Origin: Novipirellula galeiformis
GTDB lineage: Bacteria > Planctomycetota > Planctomycetia > Pirellulales > Pirellulaceae
DNA: 64,000 nucleotides
Reading direction: 5' to 3'
Assembly (NCBI RefSeq): GCF_007860095.1
Contig: NZ_SJPT01000004.1
Coordinates: 407,260 to 471,259, forward strand
Numbering within the stretch: position 1 is the first letter of the stretch; each line of letters begins with the position of its first letter. Under the pieces are notes generated by a model. It had not been told where the DNA came from, did not search any database, and saw nothing but the letters and a program-made list of their open reading frames with translations. The translations under genes were made by a program, and so were the position numbers. Positions 53,429-61,779 of this stretch are shown in pieces.

Positions 53429-53980
53429 TTTACCTACGTCATTTCTCAAATTGCTCTAGCGCAAACCGCCGGTCAAAATCACTCGATCAACAACAAGGTT
53501 CGACTGTGGGACGTGTTGTACGTGCCGCGGAGCGAGGAGAGCCGCAAGTACGAGAACAAGATCAGCAGCAAGCACATCGACTTCTTGCTCTGCGACCCCA
53601 CGACGATGCAGCCCGTTCTGGCCATCGAACTCGACGGCGCCAGCCACCACCGCAAAGACCGACAAGACCGCGACGCTTTTCTCGACCAAGCCCTCGCCGC
53701 CGCCGGCCTACCGATCCTGCACATCAAAGCTGCCCGCTCCTACTCCATCGCCGAAGTCCAACAGCAGATCGTGGTCGTATTACCCGGCACCGAAGCCGCC
53801 TCATTCGATCCGCCACCGTTGCCCGCAGACCAGTCATCTCCGAAAGCGACCGACCCTTCCTGCCCCAAGTGCAACACCGCAATGGTCAAGCGTAAAGCCG
53901 CCAAAGGCAAACACGCCGGCAAACGTTTTTGGGCCTGCAGCAATTATCCGCAATACCGCGAAGTCATCGGAATTGATTAG
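53217..53980 (+). pseudogene. frameshifted DUF2726 protein with C-terminal topoisomerase-type zinc finger
   Basis: The N-terminal frame from ATG 53217 runs through LPYRLRDKFLSPAELARYR and ends at 53459. The body is in another frame (open from 53396 to 53980): KVRLWDVLYVPRSE, KHIDFLLCDP, LAIELDGASHHRKDRQDRDAF and AARSYSIAEVQQQI are DUF2726 signatures, and SCPKCNTAMVKRKAAKGKHAGKRFWACSNYPQ (residues about 155-187 of that frame; Cys at both ends) is a topoisomerase-type zinc finger. The frame change falls between 53360 and 53430, where 7 T residues also occur. DUF2726 resembles restriction-endonuclease-like folds. The gene looks broken, unless the downstream frame is translated alone. Confidence 0.7.
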
Positions 53981-54023
53981 GCGAGCGAATGACACGAATT
54001 GAATTCAGGATATTGAGCATCCG

Positions 54024-54395
54024 TTGGTGGATGACAGGCCACTCCTGATCAAGATCGATGCTTCTAATCGCAACGACGGGGCAATAACCTACGCGATAAC
54101 TAGACGGACGCCTCGTAAGACTCCATTCCGAATCGCTCGACTCACGGCATCGTTGCCCAACAGGATCGATGAGCAGGCTGAGGCGAAGACAGTTATCAGT
54201 GCCACGTTCGGGCAGGCTTCGCAATGGGGATGGAAGCCATGCCCTGTCGTGGTGGTCGAGCACGACGACGGATTGAGGCTGCCGAAACTCTTGACGCGTT
54301 CCGCGAAGGGGACTTCACCCGTTTTTCCAGGTGATGGGGAACGGAAACAAGTTGGCTATCTGATTGCCTTTGCCAACAAAGGTGAACTGGAATGA
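54024..54395 (+). CDS. hypothetical protein, doubtful
   Basis: A 123-residue frame of uneven composition. The second half (PCPVVVVEHDDGLRLPKLL, KQVGYLIAFANKGELE) looks more protein-like than the first, which is rich in Arg and Thr. The first codon is not supported by a clear ribosome-binding site. The only argument for it is the ATGA overlap with the following short ORF. It may be the tail of a decayed gene. Confidence 0.3.
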   Translation: MVDDRPLLIKIDASNRNDGAITYAITRRTPRKTPFRIARLTASLPNRIDEQAEAKTVISATFGQASQWGWKPCPVVVVEHDDGLRLPKLLTRSAKGTSPVFPGDGERKQVGYLIAFANKGELE

Positions 54396-54493
54396 AACGC
54401 TTGATCGTCAATGATCTTCACGAACGGGAAGGTCAACAACGAAGGCGAACGCTAATTTTCACTGATGGAATCCTTACGTTCGCCGTTTCTTAG
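54392..54493 (+). CDS. very short ORF overlapping the previous stop, doubtful
   Basis: ATG at 54392 overlaps the TGA of the previous frame and encodes 33 residues (MKRLIVNDLHEREGQ...). It has no recognisable domain and could be the remaining start of a truncated gene, as seen for the stub at 56881. Confidence 0.2.
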   Translation: MKRLIVNDLHEREGQQRRRTLIFTDGILTFAVS

Positions 54494-54713
54494 CCGGCGG
54501 GGGCTAGGAGCCGTCGCGACCTCCCTTTCGATCCAGTTGAGCACCGCGTTTGACGCTGTAAATCACGCTATTTCCTCTCGCCCAGTTTATAGCGTCCACC
54601 GAAACGGAGCCCAAACGTCTTCAGACGGGGCATCTGATTTAGAGAACTCAGAAGGCTCTAGATGCCGACGTTCCGGCTTCCTTCTTCCGGCTTCCTTCAG
54701 TGGTCGCTCACGT

Positions 54714-55430
54714 TCAGCCGGCGAGTAGGGCTTGGCCGACGACGCCGAGCAGGAACCCCAGCACGGCACCAATCGCCGGTGCCCTTTGGTTCTCGACCTT
54801 GGACTGCGGTGCCAAATCTTGGAACGTCAAATACAGAATTCCGCTGGCGGCAAAAAGCATGATGAAGCCGACGACTCTCGGGTAATCCGAGAGATACTGG
54901 TAGCCAACCCATCCCGCCAGCGGACCGAGCGGGATGCAGGCGGCCAGCAACAAAAGGAGTTTCTTGCCGCCGATATCGTCGGTCGCATTTAGCTCGCGGT
55001 ACGCATTGAAACCCTCGGGCAGGTTTTGCAGCGCGATCAAAACCGCCAGCAGCAATCCTGTCTTCTCGCCGTGCGCGAACGCCGCTCCGAGCGCAATCGC
55101 CTCGGGGATAAAGTCGGACAGCATCGCGACCAACTGGGCGATGGAGCTCTTCGATCGGGCCAGCAGCGTTTCCAATCCCCAAAACACAACCGCACCCGCA
55201 ACGAATGCGGCCACGATCCAGCCCAGCGATAACGGCTTCACCCCGTCGGGCACCAGCACCAAGGCAACGGCCGAGATCAACACTCCGCCGCCGAACGCGA
55301 TCACGCTGTGCCGAAACTCTTCTTCAATCCATTGCGGCGAAATTCTTTCGACCATCGCGAGCGCGCCGCCGATCGGAATGGCCGCCCCCGCCATCATGGT
55401 CAGCAACAACACCTGCACCAGTTCGTTCAT
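54714..55430 (-). CDS. ZIP-family metal transporter
   Basis: A 238-residue inner-membrane protein with about eight hydrophobic helices. Helix 4 and 5 carry the ZIP metal-pathway residues: DFIPEAIALGAAFAHG and ALQNLPEGFNAYREL, the latter being the NxPEG signature. ZIP proteins move zinc or other divalent metals toward the cytoplasm. Substrate cannot be told from the sequence. It starts at ATG 55430 and ends close to a region of decayed ORFs, with no partner genes. Confidence 0.88.
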   Translation of the reverse strand: MNELVQVLLLTMMAGAAIPIGGALAMVERISPQWIEEEFRHSVIAFGGGVLISAVALVLVPDGVKPLSLGWIVAAFVAGAVVFWGLETLLARSKSSIAQLVAMLSDFIPEAIALGAAFAHGEKTGLLLAVLIALQNLPEGFNAYRELNATDDIGGKKLLLLLAACIPLGPLAGWVGYQYLSDYPRVVGFIMLFAASGILYLTFQDLAPQSKVENQRAPAIGAVLGFLLGVVGQALLAG

Positions 55431-55934
55431 GTCGCGTTCGCTGCCCCCCCTTGATCATGACTCGATGTCGCCGCGCAAGACGGCCGTTCCAAGGTTCCTC
55501 ATTGCGAACGACAAATTGACTAACATCTACTCATAGCATAAAGTTACCCCCCGATGCACCACAATCTGCGGGGATGCCGTCATGGGATTACGTGAGACAC
55601 GTACGACACCGGTAGCAACCGAACGAACTTACACAGGGCGCACGCGGCGAAAGTCTGGACGTCGGCACGTTATCCATCTGCAAAGCCAAACGCAAAAACA
55701 TTGCATTTGGTCGACTTCCCACCGGACCACTTCATTCACAAGTTGCCCGGCGAGTTGGAAGCCGACGGGGATGAGCGATTGCAGTCAAACAAAACGCCAG
55801 CTTCAAACTACAAACGAATTAGCCAGAGCCTAGCGTCGTTTCGGAAGTTAGCTGCAATGAACAAGCAATCACTGGATGCAGTCGAGTCGTCACTGGATGC
55901 AGCAAAACAACAATCGGGGATTTAAAGGGGCAAC
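55431..55934. other. spacer with a possible small ORF upstream of the NERD gene
   Basis: The first 150 bases are the divergent upstream region of the ZIP gene. A frame ending at 55925, open from about 55659, encodes a hydrophilic helical peptide (HKLPGELEADGDERLQSNK, then NKQSLDAVESSLDAAK). Its end lies 10 bases from the NERD start, so it could be a coupled small gene or the tail of a lost one. No clear start codon other than TTG at 55701. Confidence 0.35.
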
Positions 55935-56870
55935 GTGGAACAATTACTTCACTGGCTGATGATCGTGCTGTTGCCTACCTCTATTATGATTGCCGCGGTA
56001 GCGCCCGTGATTCTCTTCGCTGCCTATTGGCGTCGCGAGCAATCGAAGAAGACGAGACAGAATCCGCTAACGCGAGCATTGCTCCGAGCTCCCGGCCACT
56101 CGTTACGCAAGCGAATTGACGACCTAGAGATTGGCGTCGACTCTCTGATAATGGCCTGGATGCTCTTGCCGCCGTTGCTTTGCGTGTTCCATCTTTTTGA
56201 TTCTTACTTTAGAGAAACTCCCGAATCGATAACGCGTATCGTCTTGGAAGGACTGGTGTTCATCGGAGCGTCGATCATGATTGGTCGGAATCTGAAAAAG
56301 AAGCTCGATCATTTGCGTTACTACAAGCTTGGACTGGAAGGAGAACTGGCGACCGGCCAAGAACTTGACCAACTGATGTTGGAGGGGTGCCGTGTATTCC
56401 ATGACATCCCGTTTCCGTACGGCAACATTGACCATGTCGTCGTCAGTCCCAGCGGAGTGTTTAGCGTCAATACGAAGATGCGGGGCAAGCCCAAGGAGGG
56501 CGAGGGCAAGGCCGAGATCGTTATCGATTATGAAAAAGGCGAGATTCGATTCCCTGATTTCAAATGGCGAATTCCCAACAAGCAACTTGAAACCGAATCC
56601 CGATGGCTCTCGCAACACTTGTCTGCCGCAATGGATGAGTTCATTGAAGCCAAGCCGATCTTGGCTCTTCCCGGCTGGTTCATTTCCAAGCGAATCGGTC
56701 GAGGCAAAGTGTTCGTGATCAACCCTGTGAAACCCAAGCGGTTCTTCGTTCAATCACGGCAGGTGCTCTCGGGCACTCGAATCAGCCAATTGGCCCATCA
56801 CTTGGAACAACTCTGCCGCGATGTGCAGCCGTCATTCCGCGAAGATCCAAATTGGGATAAGCAAACCTAA
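55935..56870 (+). CDS. membrane-anchored NERD (nuclease-related) domain protein
   Basis: GTG at 55935, after AAAGGGG, starts a 311-residue protein. A hydrophobic segment at about 7-30 and a pair of helices at about 75-90 and 100-120 place it in the inner membrane. The cytoplasmic part (about 135-260) has the NERD signature: GLEGELATGQELDQL, then IPFPYGNIDHVVVSPSGVFSVNTK with the acidic Asp and the Lys of a restriction-like fold (the usual Glu-x-Lys appears as NTK). A basic segment near 245-285 follows (GKVFVINPVKPKRFFV). Its target is unknown. NERD proteins often occur with defence genes, and a DUF6361-like stub follows 10 bases downstream. Confidence 0.85.
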   Translation: MEQLLHWLMIVLLPTSIMIAAVAPVILFAAYWRREQSKKTRQNPLTRALLRAPGHSLRKRIDDLEIGVDSLIMAWMLLPPLLCVFHLFDSYFRETPESITRIVLEGLVFIGASIMIGRNLKKKLDHLRYYKLGLEGELATGQELDQLMLEGCRVFHDIPFPYGNIDHVVVSPSGVFSVNTKMRGKPKEGEGKAEIVIDYEKGEIRFPDFKWRIPNKQLETESRWLSQHLSAAMDEFIEAKPILALPGWFISKRIGRGKVFVINPVKPKRFFVQSRQVLSGTRISQLAHHLEQLCRDVQPSFREDPNWDKQT

Positions 56871-56880
56871 GGAATCTCCC

Positions 56881-56982
56881 ATGACATCAACGTTTACCTG
56901 GCTCGACGATTCCGAAGCGGAGCGGGGCAAGATACTCGATATGATCGATTTGTTTGGTGAGAAACGACTCGCGATAAGTTAG
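56881..56982 (+). pseudogene. 33-codon stub of a DUF6361-like gene
   Basis: ATG at 56881 encodes MTSTFTWLDDSEAERGK followed by ILDMIDLFGEK and a stop. This wording fits the N-terminus of DUF6361 proteins as I remember it (F-WLDYS--ERRK-LD-I-LF-EK). The rest of that large protein is absent; a MITE-like element begins 62 bases later. The gene was therefore truncated, perhaps in the event that brought in the element. The identification rests on memory of one family and a short segment. Confidence 0.5.
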
Positions 56983-57043
56983 GACGCGGCGGTGTCTAAC
57001 GAAGACAAATGAATTTGAACCACTGGGCTACCATTCGCATCTC

Positions 57044-57173
57044 TAAGCAGGGAGGCAGGAATGATTGGGTGAAATCCCATTAGCCGCTTGGGCGTTAGCC
57101 CCGCTTGAACCGCTTGAACCGTGGCTAACGCCAAAACGGCTAATCTACCGAAAGACTCCTGCCTATCTGCTTA
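57044..57173. mobile_element. MITE-like element C (130 bp) with 17-bp terminal inverted repeats
   Basis: TAAGCAGGGAGGCAGGA (57044-57060) and TCCTGCCTATCTGCTTA (57157-57173) are inverted repeats at 15 of 17 positions. Its left half matches the inverted right end of element A (39614-39948) and its right half the inverted left end of A, so C looks like an internally deleted form of A. It contains no gene. Confidence 0.8.
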
Positions 57174-57212
57174 AGAACCCTCCACTCGCCCCTCCCGGCA
57201 GGAGAGTGAAAG

Positions 57213-57839
57213 TTACTTCAGCCGGATCAGGACTTCGTTGCGGCGCAGTGGGCCGGGAGTGAAAGGCGGATCGTAGGCGGCCGTTTCGACGCCACTTGCG
57301 GACGCCGTGTCAGCGCTCTTGTCATGGGCTGCGACCAAGCCTTTGCTTTCCATCCAAACGCGTAGCTTGGCTTCGGATTCCTTGGCGAGCTGGGCATTCA
57401 ATCGGCCCGAGAACCGCAGCACGGCGAAGCGGCCGCCGGATCGTTTGCGAACGTCAACATCGGAGCCGGTCGGCGAGGGGACGCCACGGACGGTGACGTC
57501 CTTGGGCATCACAAATCCCATTTGGACCTGCGAATCCGCTTTGTCGTTTTCCATAAAGACGGGCGTGGTCATGGAGATCTTTTGCTCGGACTCGTTCGCG
57601 CCCGAGATGTAGCGGAACAGCTTCATGAAGCTGCCGTCTCGACCTTGCGCGTCAATTTGTGTGGTCGTTGCGACCAACATCAGATCGGGGTATTCGCGGA
57701 TTTCGTAATTGCCGTCGGTTTCGATGACCTCGTATTCGGCGGACTCGTAACCGGCTCGCGCAGTCACATTCCACGCGAACACTCCGATCGCGACGAAGAC
57801 GGCAATCGTCGCAAAATAGACCACTGGATTACGAAGCAT
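57213..57839 (-). CDS. SOUL/HBP-family haem-binding protein
   Basis: The Met at 57839 follows AGGTGA and opens MLRNPVVYFATIAVFVAIG, one N-terminal membrane or signal helix. The remaining residues match the SOUL domain: AEYEVIETDGNYEIREYPDL, FMKLFRYISGANESEQKISM and PVFMENDKADSQVQMGFVMP. SOUL proteins bind haem or related tetrapyrroles in animals and plants; bacterial members are uncharacterised. The 208-residue length is standard. It lies alone between element C and the aminotransferase region. Confidence 0.9.
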   Translation of the reverse strand: MLRNPVVYFATIAVFVAIGVFAWNVTARAGYESAEYEVIETDGNYEIREYPDLMLVATTTQIDAQGRDGSFMKLFRYISGANESEQKISMTTPVFMENDKADSQVQMGFVMPKDVTVRGVPSPTGSDVDVRKRSGGRFAVLRFSGRLNAQLAKESEAKLRVWMESKGLVAAHDKSADTASASGVETAAYDPPFTPGPLRRNEVLIRLK

Positions 57840-58280
57840 CGGATCACCTGGGGAAAACGTACGGCGACGAGTCGGGAATCGAATCATCCACCCAGGAATG
57901 ATAGAGGGGTGGCAAGGTGGCCGGAAAAACCGTGTCGATTGTCAAAACGGCGGATGGAATGACGAACCGCTCCCCCATTGTTCCTGGTGATCGTGAAGTT
58001 TGAAGTTTGAAAAATGCGGATGCGAGTTGCGGGTTGTGAAGTCGTCGAATCGCATCGTGTGCAGCCACGGAGCAGCCACGGAGCAGCCAGTCCTTGAGCC
58101 TTCGTCGGGTGGCCAGAGTTCCGTTGTGGATCAATTGTGCGCAGAGACCTTTCGAGCAGGAGGTCGGTTTCCTCCACTTCAGTCGGGTCGGCCTCTTGGC
58201 GGTCATCCACCCTCCCACCGTTGCCATCCCAGACGAAGCTCCACTGGATCGATGAAGCCGCCTCGTTGATCGAGTCGGCC
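57840..58280. other. spacer with short direct repeats
   Basis: About 440 bases between two minus-strand genes. It has an 11-bp unit (GCAGCCACGGA) repeated near 58061-58090 and GAAGTTTGAAGTTTGAA at about 57995. Longer ORFs on the minus strand cross it but have no domain and overlap the end of the aminotransferase gene. I see no gene. Confidence 0.45.
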
Positions 58281-59675
58281 TCAGGCGGACGCGGCGCGTT
58301 GCACCGCTGCATCGACCGCGGCCTCGAGTGCCCGCATCGCCTCGTGCAGCTGCACATCGGTGATCACCAGGGGGACCAGCGAGCGAATGCAAGAGCCGTA
58401 GAGCCCGGCCCGGATCATGATCAGACCGCGCTGGAACGCCTCTTCGACAATCAGCGGCGGCAGCACGGCATTGGGCTCCTTGGTCACTCGATCGGTGACA
58501 AACTCAAGCGCACACATCGCCCCGGTGCACCGCACGTCGCCGATCACATCGTGCTTCGTCTGCCAGCGGCGAAAGTAGTCTTCGCAGATCGCGCCGATCT
58601 CGTTGGCCCGGTCGGCCAAGTGATGTTCACGCAGATAGTCGATCGTCGCCACGGCGCCCGCGCAGGCCACGGGGTTGCCGCCGTAAGTGGACCCCAGACC
58701 GCCGACGTGAGGCTTGTCCATCACCTCGGCCTTGCCGGTGACCGCCGCAATGGGCAATCCCGAGCCGATGCTCTTGGCCATGATCACCATGTCCACGTCC
58801 CACTCGGTCCCGCAGCCCGGTGTGTGCTCGATGGCAAACATTTTCCCGGTGCGGCAAAAGCCGGTCTGGACCTCGTCGCTGGCGAGCAGGATGCCATGCT
58901 GGGCGGTCAGTTCGCGGAGGGCACGAATGTATTCAGGCGGCGCGGGAATGAAGCCACCCTCGCCCTGCACCGGCTCGATAATCACCGCCGCCACACTGGT
59001 CGGATCGATCTGCGCCACCAACGCTTTCTTCAAATCACGGATCCGCAGCTCACAGAAATCCTGCGTGCTCATCCCGTCAGGCTTCTCGCGGTATTCGTAG
59101 GGGAATGGCACACGATAGACCTCGCTGGCAAACGGTCCGAAACCGCGTTTGTACAGGTCGTACTTGCTCGTCATCGTCATGCCCAACAGGCTGCGGCCGT
59201 GAAAGGCTCCCTCAAAAACGATGATGCCCTGGCGGCCGGTGGCGTAGCGGGCAATCTTTACCGCGTTCTCGCCAGCCTCGACACCAGAGTTGCACAAGAG
59301 CGTTTTCTTGGGGCCGCGGATGGGCACGATTTCATGCAGTTTTTCGCTCAGTTGCACCATCGATTCATAGGTGCCCACGATGTTGCACAAGTGCAGCAGC
59401 CGGTCGACTTGGTCATGGATCGCAGCGGTGACTTCGGGCGGACAGTGACCGGCATTGAGGGCGCCGATGCCGCCGGCCAAGTCGATGAAGACGTTGCCGT
59501 CCACGTCCGTCACCGTGGCGCCCGTGGCGCGGTCCGCGACGATCGGACAGGAACGGTACAGCCCGCGGACGGAGGTCGCGTCTCGCCGCGCCAGGATCGC
59601 TTGGGCGCGTACGCCAGGCAGAGGGCCGTTGATCCGAATGGTGGTGTCTTGGGTATCGGTATCGCTCGTAGACAT
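58281..59675 (-). CDS. class III aminotransferase, 4-aminobutyrate aminotransferase-like
   Basis: A 464-residue PLP enzyme of the GabT/ornithine-aminotransferase group. Visible features: the N-terminal DVDGNVFIDLAGGIGALNAG, the cofactor-binding NSGVEAGENAVKIAR, FEGAFHGRSLLGMTMTSK, the acidic PLP contact in LLASDEVQTGFCRTGKMFAI, the Schiff-base Lys in VIMAKSIGSGLPIAAV and GSTYGGNPVACAGA. It would move an amino group from an omega-amino acid such as GABA to 2-oxoglutarate; the exact donor is uncertain. It is 18 bases downstream of the C45-family gene on the same strand, so the two are probably co-transcribed. No succinate-semialdehyde dehydrogenase gene is adjacent. Confidence 0.9.
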   Translation of the reverse strand: MSTSDTDTQDTTIRINGPLPGVRAQAILARRDATSVRGLYRSCPIVADRATGATVTDVDGNVFIDLAGGIGALNAGHCPPEVTAAIHDQVDRLLHLCNIVGTYESMVQLSEKLHEIVPIRGPKKTLLCNSGVEAGENAVKIARYATGRQGIIVFEGAFHGRSLLGMTMTSKYDLYKRGFGPFASEVYRVPFPYEYREKPDGMSTQDFCELRIRDLKKALVAQIDPTSVAAVIIEPVQGEGGFIPAPPEYIRALRELTAQHGILLASDEVQTGFCRTGKMFAIEHTPGCGTEWDVDMVIMAKSIGSGLPIAAVTGKAEVMDKPHVGGLGSTYGGNPVACAGAVATIDYLREHHLADRANEIGAICEDYFRRWQTKHDVIGDVRCTGAMCALEFVTDRVTKEPNAVLPPLIVEEAFQRGLIMIRAGLYGSCIRSLVPLVITDVQLHEAMRALEAAVDAAVQRAASA

Positions 59676-59693
59676 CGGTGACGCTCCAAATCG

Positions 59694-60842
59694 TTAAGGG
59701 GTTGACGTTCGAGAGGGGCTAAACACGTTGAAGGTCTCTGGTGCGATTCGATCCGTAGCGTTGCGGACGTCACTTTGTCCCCACGTCGCATCCATCGCAC
59801 GATCACGCGGTGAGATCACCACCGCGCCCCCGGTCTCGACATCGTAACCCGGCTGCGGGCCGTGACAGATGGAGCCCAACGGATCACGTTCATCGAAGTG
59901 GTTCAACAATCGCCACAGGCCGGAGCGTGAGCAGTCCGCCGGATGCCCCTCGAGCCAATCTGCGGCGGTTCGCAGCCGGTTGCGCGTGCTGTACGCCGGC
60001 ACCGCCCCACGCGGCGGCTCGATGTTGATCAATTCCGAGTTCAAGCAGTGGTTGGTGTGGGCAAGCGTCGACTCTAAGGACCACACGGCGATGCGGGTGG
60101 GCGAGCGTTCTACGCTGTACCCGGTGCTTTCCGCATCGAGCAGCAGGTAGTGGTGGGCGCCAGCCACCGGTGCTGCGTTCAACAGCGTCAGCGCTTCGTC
60201 GGCGTTGCGAGCACGAAGCATGCGGCGTACCACACTGGTCCACATCACGCCCGGGCGACCGTCGGAGGTCACCATGTTGTTGATCCCGATGGCAAGACCA
60301 TGTTCATTCACGCCAATCATGGCGGGGCACCCCGTCACGGTGAACACCACCGCGGCGGGCTGATCGGTCGAGCGCAGGTCTAGCACGCGGATATACGGAG
60401 TGGCCGAGGGATGCATGTCCCAAGTTTGCGCCAACAAGGGTCGCCCGTCCGCGGCCACTTTGGCGGCAACTAACACGGCGGTGCACTGGCCTGGATCATC
60501 GATCGGCTTCTGGCCGGATGCCGAGCCGCCGCGAAGGGCGTCGACAAAGTCCGTAAAACCGCCTGTCACCAACAGATCGCAGGCGGGCACGTCTGCGGCC
60601 CGAGCGATGCCCTCAAGTTCGGCCGTCACGAGGTCGTCGTAACGCTGCTGATGTGCCCAGCAAGCGTTGGCCAACGCCGTGGGGTTCACCGTCGCGCGGC
60701 CTTCCCCGATCCAGAAACGATCGTAGCAAAGCCGCATACGCTCTTCGGTCAGCGTTTGAATTTCGGTACGAAATGCGGTGCCGTGGACGCGGCCCATCGC
60801 CTCGGCATCGCCGTCAATTTTCAGCGTTTCGATGGAAGGCAT
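59694..60842 (-). CDS. C45-family peptidase/acyltransferase-like Ntn hydrolase
   Basis: The Met at 60842 (MPSIETLKIDG) is chosen because the longer frame adds a Cys-rich leader without character. The 382-residue protein matches the acyl-CoA:6-aminopenicillanic acid acyltransferase (C45) family: an early AMGRVHGTAFRTEI segment, the nucleophile Cys in DPGQCTAVLVA (about residue 120), LLAQTWDMHPSA, GVNEHGLAIGINNM and THTNHCLN-type C-terminal part (LAHTNHCLNSEL). Such Ntn hydrolases self-cleave before the Cys and hydrolyse or transfer amide-linked acyl groups. With the aminotransferase gene following, a pathway that frees and then deaminates an amine or amino acid is plausible. Confidence 0.85.
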   Translation of the reverse strand: MPSIETLKIDGDAEAMGRVHGTAFRTEIQTLTEERMRLCYDRFWIGEGRATVNPTALANACWAHQQRYDDLVTAELEGIARAADVPACDLLVTGGFTDFVDALRGGSASGQKPIDDPGQCTAVLVAAKVAADGRPLLAQTWDMHPSATPYIRVLDLRSTDQPAAVVFTVTGCPAMIGVNEHGLAIGINNMVTSDGRPGVMWTSVVRRMLRARNADEALTLLNAAPVAGAHHYLLLDAESTGYSVERSPTRIAVWSLESTLAHTNHCLNSELINIEPPRGAVPAYSTRNRLRTAADWLEGHPADCSRSGLWRLLNHFDERDPLGSICHGPQPGYDVETGGAVVISPRDRAMDATWGQSDVRNATDRIAPETFNVFSPSRTSTP

Positions 60843-60951
60843 AAAGCGGTGTTCCTGGTCAGGATGGACACAACAGCGGCACCAATCGATGATTAGAAAT
60901 CGAGAGTACGTCAAACTCTGATTTTAGGGTAGTGGTCGAGACGACGCGTCT

Positions 60952-61290
60952 CTAGCACCCAGACAGGAATCATTGAGAGAAATCCCATCAGCCGTTTGGG
61001 CGTTAGCCTGGGTTGTGGAAAAGTTGGGCTTGCGTTTTTTGGGGTTTGCGCAATTTTCATCCCAACGGGATGACAGAAGGTAGCCGGTGGTTTGAGCGCA
61101 GCGAATACCACCGCAAGGCCAGCGGTTCGGATTCCGGGGATGTCGCTACGCTTATCCCCGGCTATTCTCCAAAAAATCCCTTCGGGATGAAGACAAAGCC
61201 TTCAGGACAAAGCCTTTAGAACAAAGATCGCGGAACAAAAATGCCTTCACGAAATGCTCTGTCCCTACCGAAGATTTAGCAGCCCAGCGT
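60952..61290. mobile_element. MITE-like element B, relative of elements A and C
   Basis: The left part (CAGGAATCATTGAGAGAAAT... from about 60952) resembles the left part of element C; 61013-61290 matches the middle of element A, including GTAG at about 61081 followed by CCGGTGGT and ACCACCGG arms, and AACAAAAATGCCTTCACGAA. An extra block (about 61117-61190) with palindromes is not in A. The right end is not sharply defined because it runs into GC-rich tandem repeats. Confidence 0.6.
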
Positions 61291-61358
61291 TAGCCCTGGT
61301 TGAACGTGGGAACCGCCGTTAGCGGCAAAACAGCGCGTCCCCTCTCCCTCGCGAACTT

Positions 61359-61448
61359 GCCTAAGACGCCCCTGCCTAAGACGCCCCTGCCTAACGGGCC
61401 CCCGCCTAGCGCGAACCCGCCTAGCGCGAACCTGCCTAGCGCGAACCC
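61359..61448. repeat. six tandem copies of a 15-bp unit in two sub-types
   Basis: GCCTAAGACGCCCCT occurs at 61359 and 61374, a hybrid at 61389, and GCCTAGCGCGAACCC at 61404, 61419 and 61434. The order of sub-types suggests growth by unequal exchange. Intergenic. Confidence 0.9.
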
Positions 61449-61629
61449 GCTCCACCGTACACTGGAGCCGATCGCGTTCTTGATCCACTTGGGGCGGTGA
61501 AAACGACGGTCCCTTCCTCTGCTATCGGTGCGTTCTGACCTCCGAGAACGTGAGGCGGTAAACACAGCGCCGAACGTCACAAATGATTCGGGAACGAGCA
61601 CCGCCAGCGTGCTCACCCTGCGAATGCCG

Positions 61630-61709
61630 AGTGAACAGGGTCCCCAGTGAACATGGTCCCGAGTGAACAGGGACCTCAGTGAACAGAGACCTCAGTGAAC
61701 ATAGAAACG
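61630..61709. repeat. five tandem copies of a 16-bp unit
   Basis: AGTGAACAGGGTCCCC-like units start at 61630, 61646, 61662, 61678 and 61694. They lie between element B and the end of the oxidoreductase gene. Confidence 0.85.
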
Positions 61710-61779
61710 TTCGATGAAGCGGAGCGACAACGATCGCACAGCGATCAACGCAAACGCAATGCGCTGGCACGCATCACGT

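Larger units (their letters stand above)
53981..54713. other. spacer of about 0.7 kb with two weak coupled ORFs
   Basis: The stretch between the broken DUF2726 gene and the ZIP gene has no recognisable domain. Two plus-strand ORFs (54024-54395 and 54392-54493) overlap by ATGA and are listed separately with low confidence. The rest shows only short ORFs. Confidence 0.4.

Noticed and set aside
58137-59681. 514-codon plus-strand ORF opposite the aminotransferase
   Set aside because: Shadow of the class III aminotransferase; rich in His, Arg and Asp and without domain.
60911-61219. Short ORFs in element B
   Set aside because: They follow the repeat sequence and recur in part in element A, so they are repeat DNA, not genes.
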